Shown here: positions 6,699-14,646 of the stretch, piece after piece | How positions within the stretch are numbered: the stretch's first letter is position 1 | Layout: every line of letters begins with the position of its first letter | Source: Flavobacterium jejuense | GTDB lineage: Bacteria; Bacteroidota; Bacteroidia; Flavobacteriales; Flavobacteriaceae | DNA length: 64,000 nt | NCBI RefSeq assembly: GCF_006491595.2 | Contig: NZ_VEVQ02000009.1 | Coordinates: 62,001-126,000 of the forward strand | Direction: 5' to 3' | The notes under the pieces: generated by a model | The model's database searches: none | Seen by the model: the letters and a program-made list of their open reading frames with translations, nothing else | What the model was told of the DNA's origin: nothing | Made by a program: the position numbers and the translations under genes

Positions 6699-8289
6699 AG
6701 GCTTCATTATTAATTAATAAACGTTTAGGCCTTTCATATTTTTTATTTAAAATACTTTTTGTAGAATCAAATGCTTTGAACTTGATGGAAGCTAAATCTG
6801 CCATAGTATAAAGTAAATTTTCAGAAGAATAAGATCTATTATTATTATTATAAATTAAGTCGTTATTCTCTTTCTTTTTAGTTTCTGACAACCAAAGCAT
6901 AAAAGGGATGTCATACATCGCTTTTGTTCCTTTACTTTCTGTATGCCCCGAAAAATCAATAGTTTCATATACTTCCTCTCCATGATCTGATAAAAACAAA
7001 ATAGCTGCCTTTTCCTTCTTTTCTTTTAATTGTTTTAAAACAGTAAACCAAATATAGTCTTGATATACAATTGCATTATCATACGCATTTATCGTTTCAA
7101 ATGCAGTTTCTGATTTGAAACTAGTCTTAGGAGTATCCGTAAATGTATTATATGTATTTGGATATCTATCCTTATATAGCATATGGGTTCCCATCAAATG
7201 CAAAACAATTAATTTTTTCTTATTCTTATTTAATAAAACTTTTTTAAAAGCATCTAATACAATTTCATCATAAGGTGATTTTTGATTTGATATATTAAAA
7301 AATAGTTTCTTTTCAGCACTATTAGAGATACCTGTAATGAAATTATCCCAAATTCCTGATGGTCTTTGATTCGAAATCCAATAGGTAACAAAACCTGCCT
7401 GATTAAATAATTGCAACAAGTTTCCCTCATATTTCAAATCAAGATTTTCTGTATTTCCTAATGTTAATACCTTTTCAAGTGATGTCAAAGTATGTGTATT
7501 GGGACAAATAACATCTTTATAAACAATTAATTCATTTGCAACAGAATTCAATAAAGGTGTAGTATTTCTATAGTAACCATAAATTCCCATATGATGATTC
7601 GTTGTGGATTCTCCAATTATTAATACATACGTTTCAGGTAAAGTATCTTTACTTACTGTAACTTCTTGAAAATAGTTACTTTTTTTATTAAATTTTATCT
7701 TGTTATACATATCCATTTGCTCTTTATAATCTTTCAAAGACTTTACAAATACCACTGGAAAAAAACTGTTATTTAATGGAGGTAATAACAATACTATAAA
7801 ACCTAGTAATAATCCTACTTTAATAGGTAATGTATTATTGAATTTAGAAAAGAAAAGGCTATCTAAATTAATTTTATTCTTTAGCCATAAATACAAGAAT
7901 AATCCATAGACAAAAACATAACTACTAGCAATGGAACAAAATGTAACATTTAAGTATTGTTTAGTAAACGATGTAATTTCGGAAGAGTTGGATTCGAAAA
8001 AAATAAATATACTCGAACTGGTTAAATAGCTTTTAAAAGTAATTAAATAAAAGACTTCAATTAAAGAAAAAAAATATACTCCAAATACAAGTAAGGATAG
8101 ATAACCCTTTTTTTTATACATAAATTGACTTGAAAATACCAACAATAAAGTAGAGAGTAAAAAATTTTGAATGATGTCCCTTTCAAAATGGATGCCATAC
8201 ATTATAAAAGGGAATAGAAATGTAGCAAGAGCTGGATAAAAAAATATAAAGCTTACTAGTATAAAATTATTCTTGTGAAGTATTCTCAT
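6682..8289 (-). CDS. Phosphoethanolamine transferase (EptA/CptA-type sulfatase fold)
   Basis: An inner-membrane enzyme of the alkaline-phosphatase superfamily that moves phosphoethanolamine from phosphatidylethanolamine to lipid A, LPS core or another acceptor. Five membrane helices occupy residues about 8-180. The soluble domain then shows the catalytic GESTTNHHMGIYGYYRNTTP (nucleophile Thr near residue 229), a HLMGTH metal motif, FLSDHGEEVYE and a final SGHTE. Length (about 535) is normal. The ATG at 8289 is preferred over the GTG two codons upstream. A perfect -7 box at 8302-8295 would put the transcription start at or next to this ATG, giving a nearly leaderless message. The acceptor cannot be told from sequence. 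Confidence 0.9.
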   Translation of the reverse strand: MRILHKNNFILVSFIFFYPALATFLFPFIMYGIHFERDIIQNFLLSTLLLVFSSQFMYKKKGYLSLLVFGVYFFSLIEVFYLITFKSYLTSSSIFIFFESNSSEITSFTKQYLNVTFCSIASSYVFVYGLFLYLWLKNKINLDSLFFSKFNNTLPIKVGLLLGFIVLLLPPLNNSFFPVVFVKSLKDYKEQMDMYNKIKFNKKSNYFQEVTVSKDTLPETYVLIIGESTTNHHMGIYGYYRNTTPLLNSVANELIVYKDVICPNTHTLTSLEKVLTLGNTENLDLKYEGNLLQLFNQAGFVTYWISNQRPSGIWDNFITGISNSAEKKLFFNISNQKSPYDEIVLDAFKKVLLNKNKKKLIVLHLMGTHMLYKDRYPNTYNTFTDTPKTSFKSETAFETINAYDNAIVYQDYIWFTVLKQLKEKKEKAAILFLSDHGEEVYETIDFSGHTESKGTKAMYDIPFMLWLSETKKKENNDLIYNNNNRSYSSENLLYTMADLASIKFKAFDSTKSILNKKYERPKRLLINNEAYEDLF

Positions 8290-8294
8290 CAGCA

Positions 8295-8302
8295 CAAATA
8301 TA
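8295..8302 (-). promoter_or_regulatory. -7 box for the phosphoethanolamine transferase operon
   Basis: TATATTTG on the minus strand, a perfect TAnnTTTG box. It lies only 5 bases upstream of the chosen ATG (8289), so either the message is leaderless or the box is fortuitous. Confidence 0.4.
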
Positions 8303-8418
8303 TTAAATTTAACCTATCTATTTTGCGATTTTTTTTTAACTAAAACAATAGTTTTATAAGCATATTCATTAAAAAAGAAAATGAGTACTACTTATATGTT
8401 AAGCTTAAAAAGAATTGG

Positions 8419-8426
8419 TAAATTTG
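8419..8426 (+). promoter_or_regulatory. -7 box that fixes the pseudouridine synthase start
   Basis: TAAATTTG matches the consensus exactly and lies within the longer open frame that begins at 8415. It therefore favours the downstream ATG at 8454 as the real start. Confidence 0.55.
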
Positions 8427-8453
8427 CATACAGAAAATTTACTATTTTATATC

Positions 8454-9158
8454 ATGTCATCTAAAATTATATCCACTAAAGACAATTTACAAATACTACA
8501 CGAAGACAATCACATTATTGTCATTAATAAGCGTGTAGGTGATATTGTACAAGGTGATAAAACAGGTGACAAACCACTATCAGAAGTAGTAAAAGACTAT
8601 ATTAAAGAAAAATACAATAAACCAGGTGAAGTTTTTCTTGGAGTCATTCATCGTTTGGACAGACCAACAACTGGAATTGTTGTTTTTGCCAAAACTTCAA
8701 AAGCTTTAAGTCGTTTAAATGAAAGTTTTAAAAATAGAGAAACTAAAAAAATATATTGGGCTGTTGTAAAAAACACACCTCCAAAACAAAACGATACTTT
8801 AATTCATTATCTAAAACGAAATCCAAAAAATAATACTTCAAAAGCACATATAAAAGAAGTTCCTGATAGTAAAAGAGCAAGTTTAGAATATACTATTTTT
8901 AAGAAATTAGATAATTATATCGGTTTAGAAATTCAATTACATACAGGAAGACACCACCAAATTAGAGCCCAATTAGCAGCTATTGGTTGCTCCATAAAAG
9001 GCGATTTAAAATATGGTTTCGACAGAAGCAATCCAGATGGAGGCATTCATTTACACGCAAGACAATTGGAATTCATTCATCCTGTTACTAAAGAAGTTAT
9101 AAAAATAAAAGCTCCTACACCAAAAGAAGTTATTTGGGATGCAATTAGTAAATCTTAA
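8454..9158 (+). CDS. RluA-family pseudouridine synthase
   Basis: The protein converts uridine to pseudouridine in rRNA or tRNA. From the ATG at 8454 it is 234 residues, typical of the compact RluA/RluC class without an S4 domain. The catalytic motif HRLDRPTTGIVVFAKT contains the invariant Asp. The later GRHHQIRAQLAAIGCSIKGDLKYG and the terminal LHARQLEFIHPVTKE motifs are family hallmarks. The frame is open 13 codons further upstream, but the -7 box at 8419-8426 sits in that part. The target uridine cannot be predicted. Confidence 0.92.
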   Translation: MSSKIISTKDNLQILHEDNHIIVINKRVGDIVQGDKTGDKPLSEVVKDYIKEKYNKPGEVFLGVIHRLDRPTTGIVVFAKTSKALSRLNESFKNRETKKIYWAVVKNTPPKQNDTLIHYLKRNPKNNTSKAHIKEVPDSKRASLEYTIFKKLDNYIGLEIQLHTGRHHQIRAQLAAIGCSIKGDLKYGFDRSNPDGGIHLHARQLEFIHPVTKEVIKIKAPTPKEVIWDAISKS

Positions 9159-9199
9159 TGTACAAATTTTAGGAGCACAAAAACAATCCTTCGGTAGAA

Positions 9200-9276
9200 A
9201 AAACCACCTGCTATTCGTTATATCTTTTCTTTTTTTAAAGAAAAAAGAAAAGGATACCACTACTATCAGGGCTAAA
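9200..9276 (-). ncRNA. Candidate structured RNA/repeat element, copy 1
   Basis: Read on the minus strand it starts TTTTAGCCCTGATAG, continues TAGTGGTATCCTTTTC into an A/T hairpin, and returns via GAAAAGATATAACG to AATAGCAGGTGG. CCTG (9270-9267) pairs with CAGG (9210-9207), and TATCCTTTTC pairs with GAAAAGATA. A second copy at 61505-61584 has the same order of conserved blocks, with CCCG/CGGG in place of CCTG/CAGG. It lies downstream of the branched-chain E1 gene on the same strand. From memory, similar blocks recur in flavobacterial intergenic regions; function unknown. Confidence 0.5.
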
Positions 9277-9314
9277 ATAGAACTTTATAATTTTATACAC
9301 TCTATCAAGTTTAT

Positions 9315-9347
9315 AGATTTGACAACTTTTGAAAAGTTGTCAAATCT
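9315..9347. repeat. Perfect 33-base palindrome (terminator or palindromic repeat)
   Basis: The arms 9315-9330 and 9332-9347 are perfect 16-bp inverted repeats about one G. The core reads TTGACAACTTTT-G-AAAAGTTGTCAA. It sits between convergent genes. It could end transcription on either strand, or be a dispersed palindromic repeat, since the loop is very short for a terminator. Confidence 0.7.
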
Positions 9348-9498
9348 TATCCAAAGAAGTTGTTAATTCAATAAACTAAACATAAATACTAGTGCACCGA
9401 ATTAAATAACTTGTAAACAAAACTAAATTAGCAATAAAAAAGAAAAAAAGGAATTAAACAAGTTTCTCTTGTTATAAGTCTAATAAATCCTATAAAAT

Positions 9499-11475
9499 CT
9501 AATACTGCAATAAGCTTAGTAATGCTTCCTCAAACCTTACCTTAGGTAAATATTGATCTTCTAAAGCTTTCACAAAAGGAATTGCACTTTCAATACTACC
9601 TACTCGCTTTACAGGAGCATCTAAATATTCAAAACAATTTTCCATTAATAGAGCCGAAATATCACTTGAAATGCCTCCAAATAAAGTATCCTCTTGTAAA
9701 ATAATTACTCTTCCAGTCTTTTTAACCGACTTATAAATAGTTTCCGTATCCAAAGGTTGTAAACTTCTCAAATCAAGTAAATCAGCACTTATTTTTGGAT
9801 TTTTTGATAAGGTTTCTAAAGCCCAATGTACACCTGCTCCAAAGGAAATAACAGTCACGTCATTACCTTCTCTCAATAAAGCTGCTTTCCCAAAAGGAAT
9901 TGTGTAATAATCCACAGGAACCTCTTGGTAAACACTTCTATATAATTGTTTATGTTCAAAATACATCACTGGATTAGGATCATTAATAGCTGTATTTAAT
10001 AAGCCTTTTGCATCATAAGGAAAGGCCGGATACACTACTTTTAAACCAGGCGTTTTGGTAAACCAAGCCTCATTGGTTTGAGAATGAAAAGGACCAGCTT
10101 GTGTTCCACCACCACAAGGCATTCGAACCACAACATCTGCTTTTTCATTCCAACGGTAATGTTGCTTGGCCAATAAGTTTACAATTGGGTTAAACCCTGT
10201 AGAAACGAAATCGGCAAATTGCATCTCTACTATAGCTTTATATCCATTTATAGATAGTCCATTTGCTGCTGATACTACTGCACTTTCACAAATGGGTGTG
10301 TTTCTAACTCTTTCTTTTCCAAATTCCGCTACAAAACCTTCTGTTATCTTAAAAGCACCTCCATATTCTGCGATATCTTGCCCCATAATTACCAAGTTTT
10401 CGTGTCTCTCCATCGACTGACGCAAAGCGCTTGAAATGGCATCTATAACTCTTATGTTTTCGGTTGTATCAGAATGAAAAAATTGTTCGTGTTCATAAGG
10501 CTTATACATATCTTCCAATTCTTCTTCTAAATTTGCAACCACCTCAGGTTCCAGCTGGGTTTTAGCCCAATGTTGATCAATTTCTGCCTTAATTCTTTCT
10601 TTAATTAATACGTCATCTTCTTCATTAATTACAAAAGTTCTCAAAAGATAATCCTTAAAATTAGCAATTGGGTCTTTTTCTGCCCACATATCCATTAACT
10701 CCTGAGGCACATATTTAGTACCACTAGCCTCTTCATGACCTCTCATGCGAAAGGTTTTAAATTCTAATAAAACTGGTCTTGGGTTTTCTATCATGGAAGC
10801 TTTCAATTTAGCAATTAAATGCACAACCTCTAATATATTATTTCCATCAACAATATGACTTTCCATACCATATCCAACGCCTCTATCTGCCAAATTCTCA
10901 CAACGATATTGTTCATTTGTTGGAGTAGAAAGCCCATAACCATTATTTTCAATCACAAATAAAACAGGTAAATCCCAAACCGATGCTATATTCAATGCTT
11001 CATGAAAATCTCCTTCAGAAGTTGCTCCCTCACCAGTAAACACAGCAGTTACTTTTCCATTTTGCTTTAATTTGTTTGCTAATGCGATTCCATCAGCTAC
11101 ACCCATTTGTGGACCAAGATGAGAAATCATCCCAATAATATTATACTCTTGAGTTCCAAAATGAAAACTTCTATCTCTACCTTTTGTAAAACCAGTTTTT
11201 TTCCCTTGCCATTGTGAAAACAAACGATGCAATGGAATTTCTCTTGTTGTAAATACACCTAAATTACGATGCATCGGAAGAATATATTCGTCTTTATCTA
11301 ATACTGAAGTTATTCCAACAGAAATAGCTTCTTGGCCAATTCCTGAAAACCATTTTGAAACTTTACCCTGACGAAGTAGAATAAGCATCTTCTCCTCTAT
11401 CATTCTAGGCTTTAAAAGTTTTTTATATAAATCAATAAGTTCTGGGTTGCTCAACTCTTTTCTATCAAAATGCAT
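9499..11475 (-). CDS. Branched-chain 2-oxoacid dehydrogenase E1, alpha-beta fusion
   Basis: This thiamine-diphosphate enzyme decarboxylates branched-chain 2-oxoacids (or related 2-oxoacids) and passes the acyl group to an E2 lipoyl protein. Its products prime branched fatty acids. The first half (to about residue 330) is the alpha subunit, with [10 protein letters not shown], the phosphate and Mg motif [15 protein letters not shown]...[10 protein letters not shown], and [11 protein letters not shown]. The second half is the beta subunit, with [24 protein letters not shown] and [19 protein letters not shown]. Alpha and beta are fused, as is common in Bacteroidota. The ATG at 11475 is chosen because a TACATTTG -7 box lies at 11507-11500, within the longer frame. 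No E2 or E3 gene is in the window. Confidence 0.92.
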   Translation of the reverse strand: MHFDRKELSNPELIDLYKKLLKPRMIEEKMLILLRQGKVSKWFSGIGQEAISVGITSVLDKDEYILPMHRNLGVFTTREIPLHRLFSQWQGKKTGFTKGRDRSFHFGTQEYNIIGMISHLGPQMGVADGIALANKLKQNGKVTAVFTGEGATSEGDFHEALNIASVWDLPVLFVIENNGYGLSTPTNEQYRCENLADRGVGYGMESHIVDGNNILEVVHLIAKLKASMIENPRPVLLEFKTFRMRGHEEASGTKYVPQELMDMWAEKDPIANFKDYLLRTFVINEEDDVLIKERIKAEIDQHWAKTQLEPEVVANLEEELEDMYKPYEHEQFFHSDTTENIRVIDAISSALRQSMERHENLVIMGQDIAEYGGAFKITEGFVAEFGKERVRNTPICESAVVSAANGLSINGYKAIVEMQFADFVSTGFNPIVNLLAKQHYRWNEKADVVVRMPCGGGTQAGPFHSQTNEAWFTKTPGLKVVYPAFPYDAKGLLNTAINDPNPVMYFEHKQLYRSVYQEVPVDYYTIPFGKAALLREGNDVTVISFGAGVHWALETLSKNPKISADLLDLRSLQPLDTETIYKSVKKTGRVIILQEDTLFGGISSDISALLMENCFEYLDAPVKRVGSIESAIPFVKALEDQYLPKVRFEEALLSLLQY

Positions 11476-11499
11476 ATAAATGGTTTCTAAAATTTTACT

Positions 11500-11507
11500 C
11501 AAATGTA
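11500..11507 (-). promoter_or_regulatory. -7 box of the E1 dehydrogenase gene
   Basis: TACATTTG on the minus strand, 25 bases upstream of the ATG at 11475. It excludes the upstream alternative start. Confidence 0.55.
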
Positions 11508-11617
11508 TAAAAAATAACATTTTTAAAGCTATCTGTGATAAAAAATAATTTTAAAAGTTTATTAAGGCCGCAAACCAATGTTAATAACTTAGCCATTTTA
11601 ATTTAAAAATATTTCAA

Positions 11618-11625
11618 TACATTTG
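11618..11625 (+). promoter_or_regulatory. -7 box of the 2OG oxygenase gene
   Basis: TACATTTG, a perfect consensus match 52 bases upstream of the ATG at 11677. Confidence 0.55.
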
Positions 11626-11676
11626 TATTAATAAGGCTTTTATAGCTTATTGATTTATTAACAATAACGTTTTAGT

Positions 11677-12630
11677 ATGCAACAAATTCCTAGTGTTGAC
11701 TTACGTGATTTCCTGTCGGATGATCCGACACGTAAACAAAAATTTGTAAATGAAATCGGAAAAGCCTACGAAGAAATTGGCTTCGTAGCATTAAAAGGTC
11801 ATTTTTTAGATGACAAATTAGTAGAAGGATTGTATAGTGAAGTTCGAAATTTCTTCAATCTCCCTTTAGAAACTAAATCCAAGTATGAAATTCCAGGTAT
11901 TGGAGGTCAGAGAGGTTATGTTTCTTTTGGAAAAGAACATGCCAAAGGACGTTCCGCAGGTGATTTAAAAGAGTTTTGGCATTTTGGCCAATATGTTTCG
12001 GAAGATTCCAAGTATGCTAGTGAATATCCTGACAATGTAACCGTAACCGAGTTACCAAAATTTAATCCTGTTGGTAAAGAAGCGTATCAAATGCTTGAAA
12101 AAACGGGTATTTATGTTTTAAGAGCTTTAGCTCTTTACATTGGCTTAGATGAATTTTATTTTGACAAGTACATCAAAGACGGAAATTCAATTTTAAGACC
12201 TATCCATTATCCACCTATAACAGACGAACCTAAAGATGGTGCTGTAAGAGCTGCTGCACATGGTGACATTAATTTAATTACACTTTTAATGGGTGCCCAA
12301 GGTAAAGGATTACAAGTCCAAAATCATAATGGTGATTGGATTGACGCTATGGCTCAACCAGACGAATTAATGATTAATGTGGGGGATATGCTTTCGCGGC
12401 ATACTAATAATAAATTAAAATCTACTATTCATCAAGTAGTAAATCCTCCTAGAGAATTATGGGGAAGTTCTAGATATTCAATTCCTTTCTTCATGCATCC
12501 TGTAGGAGATATGAAATTAAATTGTTTAGAAGAATGTATTGATGAAAGCAATCCAAAATTATATGAAGATATAACCGCTGGTGAATTCTTATATGAACGT
12601 TTAGTGGAACTTGGATTAATAAAAAAATAA
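11677..12630 (+). CDS. Isopenicillin N synthase-like 2OG/Fe(II) oxygenase
   Basis: A cytosolic non-haem iron dioxygenase of the IPNS/DIOX family, 317 residues. The N-terminal DIOX_N domain (about 1-130) includes GFVALKGH and GQRGYVSFGKEHAK. The catalytic core carries the iron ligands His195 and Asp197 (AAHGDINLITLL) and His252 (STIHQVV), and the 2-oxoglutarate anchor Arg266-x-Ser268 (RYSIPFF). All required residues are present. The family hydroxylates or desaturates small molecules; the substrate here is unknown. It stands alone and is ended by a strong hairpin at 12657-12690. Confidence 0.9.
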   Translation: MQQIPSVDLRDFLSDDPTRKQKFVNEIGKAYEEIGFVALKGHFLDDKLVEGLYSEVRNFFNLPLETKSKYEIPGIGGQRGYVSFGKEHAKGRSAGDLKEFWHFGQYVSEDSKYASEYPDNVTVTELPKFNPVGKEAYQMLEKTGIYVLRALALYIGLDEFYFDKYIKDGNSILRPIHYPPITDEPKDGAVRAAAHGDINLITLLMGAQGKGLQVQNHNGDWIDAMAQPDELMINVGDMLSRHTNNKLKSTIHQVVNPPRELWGSSRYSIPFFMHPVGDMKLNCLEECIDESNPKLYEDITAGEFLYERLVELGLIKK

Positions 12631-12656
12631 AGGAAGAGATTCCAAGTTATAAAATT

Positions 12657-12690
12657 CCAAATTCCAAATACTTTTGGAGTTTGGTTTTTT
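12657..12690 (+). terminator. Rho-independent terminator after the 2OG oxygenase
   Basis: Stem 12657-12668 with 12673-12684 (12 bp, one G-U pair) and a TACT loop, followed directly by TTTTTTC. Confidence 0.75.
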
Positions 12691-12711
12691 CTTTTCATTT
12701 AAAAACTTTTT

Positions 12712-12813
12712 GGAACACAGATTAGAAAAATTTGTATAATCTATTTTAAAATTTTATTAAAACTAGTAACCTTGATTATTTAGATTTCTTTAATTTCTTA
12801 AATCAGTGTTCTT
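12712..12813. repeat. Inverted repeat left of the GxxExxY gene (copy A-B)
   Basis: GGAACACAGATT (12712-12723) and AATCAGTGTTC (12801-12811) face each other across about 77 AT-rich bases. The right half contains ATTATTTAGATTTCT, a 15-base exact match to the element at 14572-14634. Part of a small repeat family around 12.7-14.6 kb. Confidence 0.55.
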
Positions 12814-12832
12814 AAAATCATAATTACTATTA

Positions 12833-13217
12833 ATGAAAATTTTCCCACATCAAGAATTGACAAAATCAATAATAGGAATTTATTATGATGTTTACAATGA
12901 ACTTGGTTATTGAAAAAGTATATCATAATGCATTATTAATTGAATTAAAATCAAGAGGTTTTGAAATTGAAAGTCAAAAAAAATTAAAAGTATTTTATAA
13001 AAGCCATATTGTTGGAGAATATGTTCCAGACATTATTGTAAATGAATCTGTCATAGTTGAATTAAAATGTGTTGAATATTTAATTGAAACGCATGAAAAT
13101 CAATTGTTGAACTATTTAAAAGCAACAAAATGTGAAGTTGGATTAATTCTAAATTTTGGAAAAGATCCACAATTCGTCAGAAAAATTTTCACAAATGATT
13201 TAAAAAAACATAAATAA
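12833..13217 (+). pseudogene. Frameshifted GxxExxY-family gene
   Basis: The frame from ATG 12833 encodes the family N-terminus (MKIFPHQELTKSIIGIYYDV then YNELGY) and hits TGA at 12911. The remainder, IEKVYHNALLIELKSRGFEIESQ through VGEYVPDIIV, IVELKCVE and QLLNYLKATKCEVGLILNFG, continues in the next frame to 13217. Intact members read ELGYGFLEKVY, so about 8 bases seem to be lost between ELGY and IEKVY, removing the G of the GxxExxY motif. The family has a PD-(D/E)XK-like core (D-I-I-V, E-L-K) and no settled function. An ATG at 12885 could still give a 110-residue C-terminal product. Confidence 0.75.
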
Positions 13218-13218
13218 T

Positions 13219-13262
13219 GAATTTTTAAAATTTCTTGAATTTCTCTAATCTGTGTTCCAAAA
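13219..13262 (+). repeat. Repeat right of the GxxExxY gene (copy C)
   Basis: TTTCTCTAATCTGTGTTCCAA (about 13240-13260) resembles the right halves of the repeats at 12801-12813 and 14623-14634. It begins 2 bases after the GxxExxY stop and runs to the YciH leader. Only one half of the inverted repeat is present here. Confidence 0.45.
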
Positions 13263-13274
13263 ATAAATTAAAAA

Positions 13275-13607
13275 ATGAGTTTAGAAGACCAATTAAAAAA
13301 ACTATTCCCAGAGCATGAAGTTTCAAACGAACCAGAAGCTATTGAGGACAAAGATCATGAATTATTCGTTCAAAAAGAACCAATGATTTGTAAATATGAA
13401 AAAAGAAAAGGAAAACCAACAACCATAATCGCTGGTTATGAAGGAGAAGATGAAGATTTTAAACTATTAGCCAAAGAAATTAAGAATAAATTTGCAGTTG
13501 GTGGTAGTTTCAAAGACGGAGAAATCATTATCCAAGGCGATTATCGTGATAAAATTATGAAATACCTTCAAGAAAAAGGTTTTAAAACCAAGCGCGTAGG
13601 AGGTTAA
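13275..13607 (+). CDS. SUI1/eIF1-family translation factor YciH
   Basis: A 110-residue cytosolic protein of the SUI1 fold. After a charged, probably flexible N-terminal 40 residues, the core reads ICKYEKRKGKPTTIIAGYEG, LLAKEIKNKFAVGGSFKDGEIIIQGDYRDKIMKYLQEKGFKTKRVGG. This includes the (V/A)GG(S)xKDGEIxxQGD signature of bacterial YciH. YciH proteins bind the ribosome and affect initiation fidelity or the stress response. It stands between two related repeats, with a 57-base leader. Confidence 0.92.
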   Translation: MSLEDQLKKLFPEHEVSNEPEAIEDKDHELFVQKEPMICKYEKRKGKPTTIIAGYEGEDEDFKLLAKEIKNKFAVGGSFKDGEIIIQGDYRDKIMKYLQEKGFKTKRVGG

Positions 13608-13694
13608 AGAAAATGTTCAGTTGGCAATATTAAATTGCCTACATTAAAAAACAAACTAAAATAAGAGATTGTTTCACAATCTCGCAATAACATT

Positions 13695-14561
13695 ATGATA
13701 CAAAATTCAGAACTTATATTAAATCCGGATGGTAGTTTATACCATATCAATTTAAAACCAGAAAATTTAGCTCACGATATCATTTTTGTGGGTGATCAAG
13801 AAAGAGTTTCAAAAATCACAAATCGGTTTGATTCAATAGAATTTACTACTCAAAAAAGAGAGTTTAAAACACAAACTGGTTTATACAAAGGGAAAAGGCT
13901 TACTGTTATTTCAACAGGAATTGGTCCTGATAATATTGATATAGTTTTAAACGAATTAGATGCCTTGGTAAACATAGATTTAGAAACTCGTCAACCAAAA
14001 GAAAAACTAACTAAATTAAATATTGTAAGAATCGGAACTTCAGGTTCATTACAAAAAGATATTCCTGTAGATAGTTTTGTAATGAGTGAATATGCAATAG
14101 GTTTAGATAACATGCTTCGCTCCTACTTAATTGACGAAGTGACAGAACATGACATTGAAGCTGCTTTTATCCAACAAACCGATTGGGATTTAAGAAAAGG
14201 ACGTCCTTATGTTATTAAAAGCGGTGAAGCATTAGCTGTAAAAATTTTTAGTGATAAGATGCACAAAGGCTTTACTGGAACGGCTGGAGGTTTTTATGGT
14301 CCACAAGGTAGAGTTTTGCGATTAGACATTCAAGATCCTAACTTAAATACAAAAATGGATAATTTCAACTTCAAGGGAACTCGTATGACAAACCTTGAAA
14401 TGGAAACTGCTGCTATTTATGGTTTAGGAAAATTATTAGGACATAACTGTTTGTCATTAAATGCAATTATTGCCAATAGAGCTACCGGTGACTTTAGTAA
14501 AAACCCTTATGAAGTGGTAGAGGATTTAATTGACTATACTTTAGAAAAATTGATTCAATAA
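13695..14561 (+). CDS. Nucleoside phosphorylase (PNP/UDP family)
   Basis: A 288-residue member of the PNP_UDP_1 family, which splits nucleosides with phosphate into base and ribose-1-phosphate for salvage. Motifs include the phosphate-binding VGDQERV near the N-terminus, the glycine-rich VISTGIGPDNIDIVLNEL, IRVGTSGSLQ-like IVRIGTSGSLQKDIPVDSFV, and the ribose and base contact NLEMETAAIYGL (Met-Glu). The overall layout is closest to uridine phosphorylases, but flavobacterial members are seldom characterised, so base preference is uncertain. It may be in one unit with yciH (87-base gap). Confidence 0.88.
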   Translation: MIQNSELILNPDGSLYHINLKPENLAHDIIFVGDQERVSKITNRFDSIEFTTQKREFKTQTGLYKGKRLTVISTGIGPDNIDIVLNELDALVNIDLETRQPKEKLTKLNIVRIGTSGSLQKDIPVDSFVMSEYAIGLDNMLRSYLIDEVTEHDIEAAFIQQTDWDLRKGRPYVIKSGEALAVKIFSDKMHKGFTGTAGGFYGPQGRVLRLDIQDPNLNTKMDNFNFKGTRMTNLEMETAAIYGLGKLLGHNCLSLNAIIANRATGDFSKNPYEVVEDLIDYTLEKLIQ

Positions 14562-14571
14562 AAAGTTAAGC

Positions 14572-14634
14572 AACACTGATTAAAGAAATTTGAGAAATTT
14601 TTAAAATTATTTAGATTTCTAAAATCGGTGTTCC
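14572..14634. repeat. Compact inverted repeat (copy D)
   Basis: AACACTGATT (14572-14581) faces AATCGGTGTT (14623-14632), 9 of 10 pairing, with further pairing of AGAAAT and ATTTCT inside. It shares ATTATTTAGATTTCT with the copy at 12775-12789. It lies between the nucleoside phosphorylase and the VOC gene and could also act as a weak terminator. Confidence 0.55.
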
Positions 14635-14646
14635 AAAGAATTAAAT

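Larger units (their letters stand above)
9159..9498. other. Intergenic stretch with structured elements
   Basis: This 340-base convergent intergenic region carries no gene. It holds the structured element at about 9200-9276 (minus) and a perfect 33-base palindrome at 9315-9347. A short frame on the plus strand across it is not protein-like. Confidence 0.7.

Noticed and set aside
9051..9366. Short frames on both strands across the structured element
   Set aside because: Lys/Phe homopolymer-like translations reflect the A/T hairpin and the complement of the pseudouridine synthase gene, not proteins.
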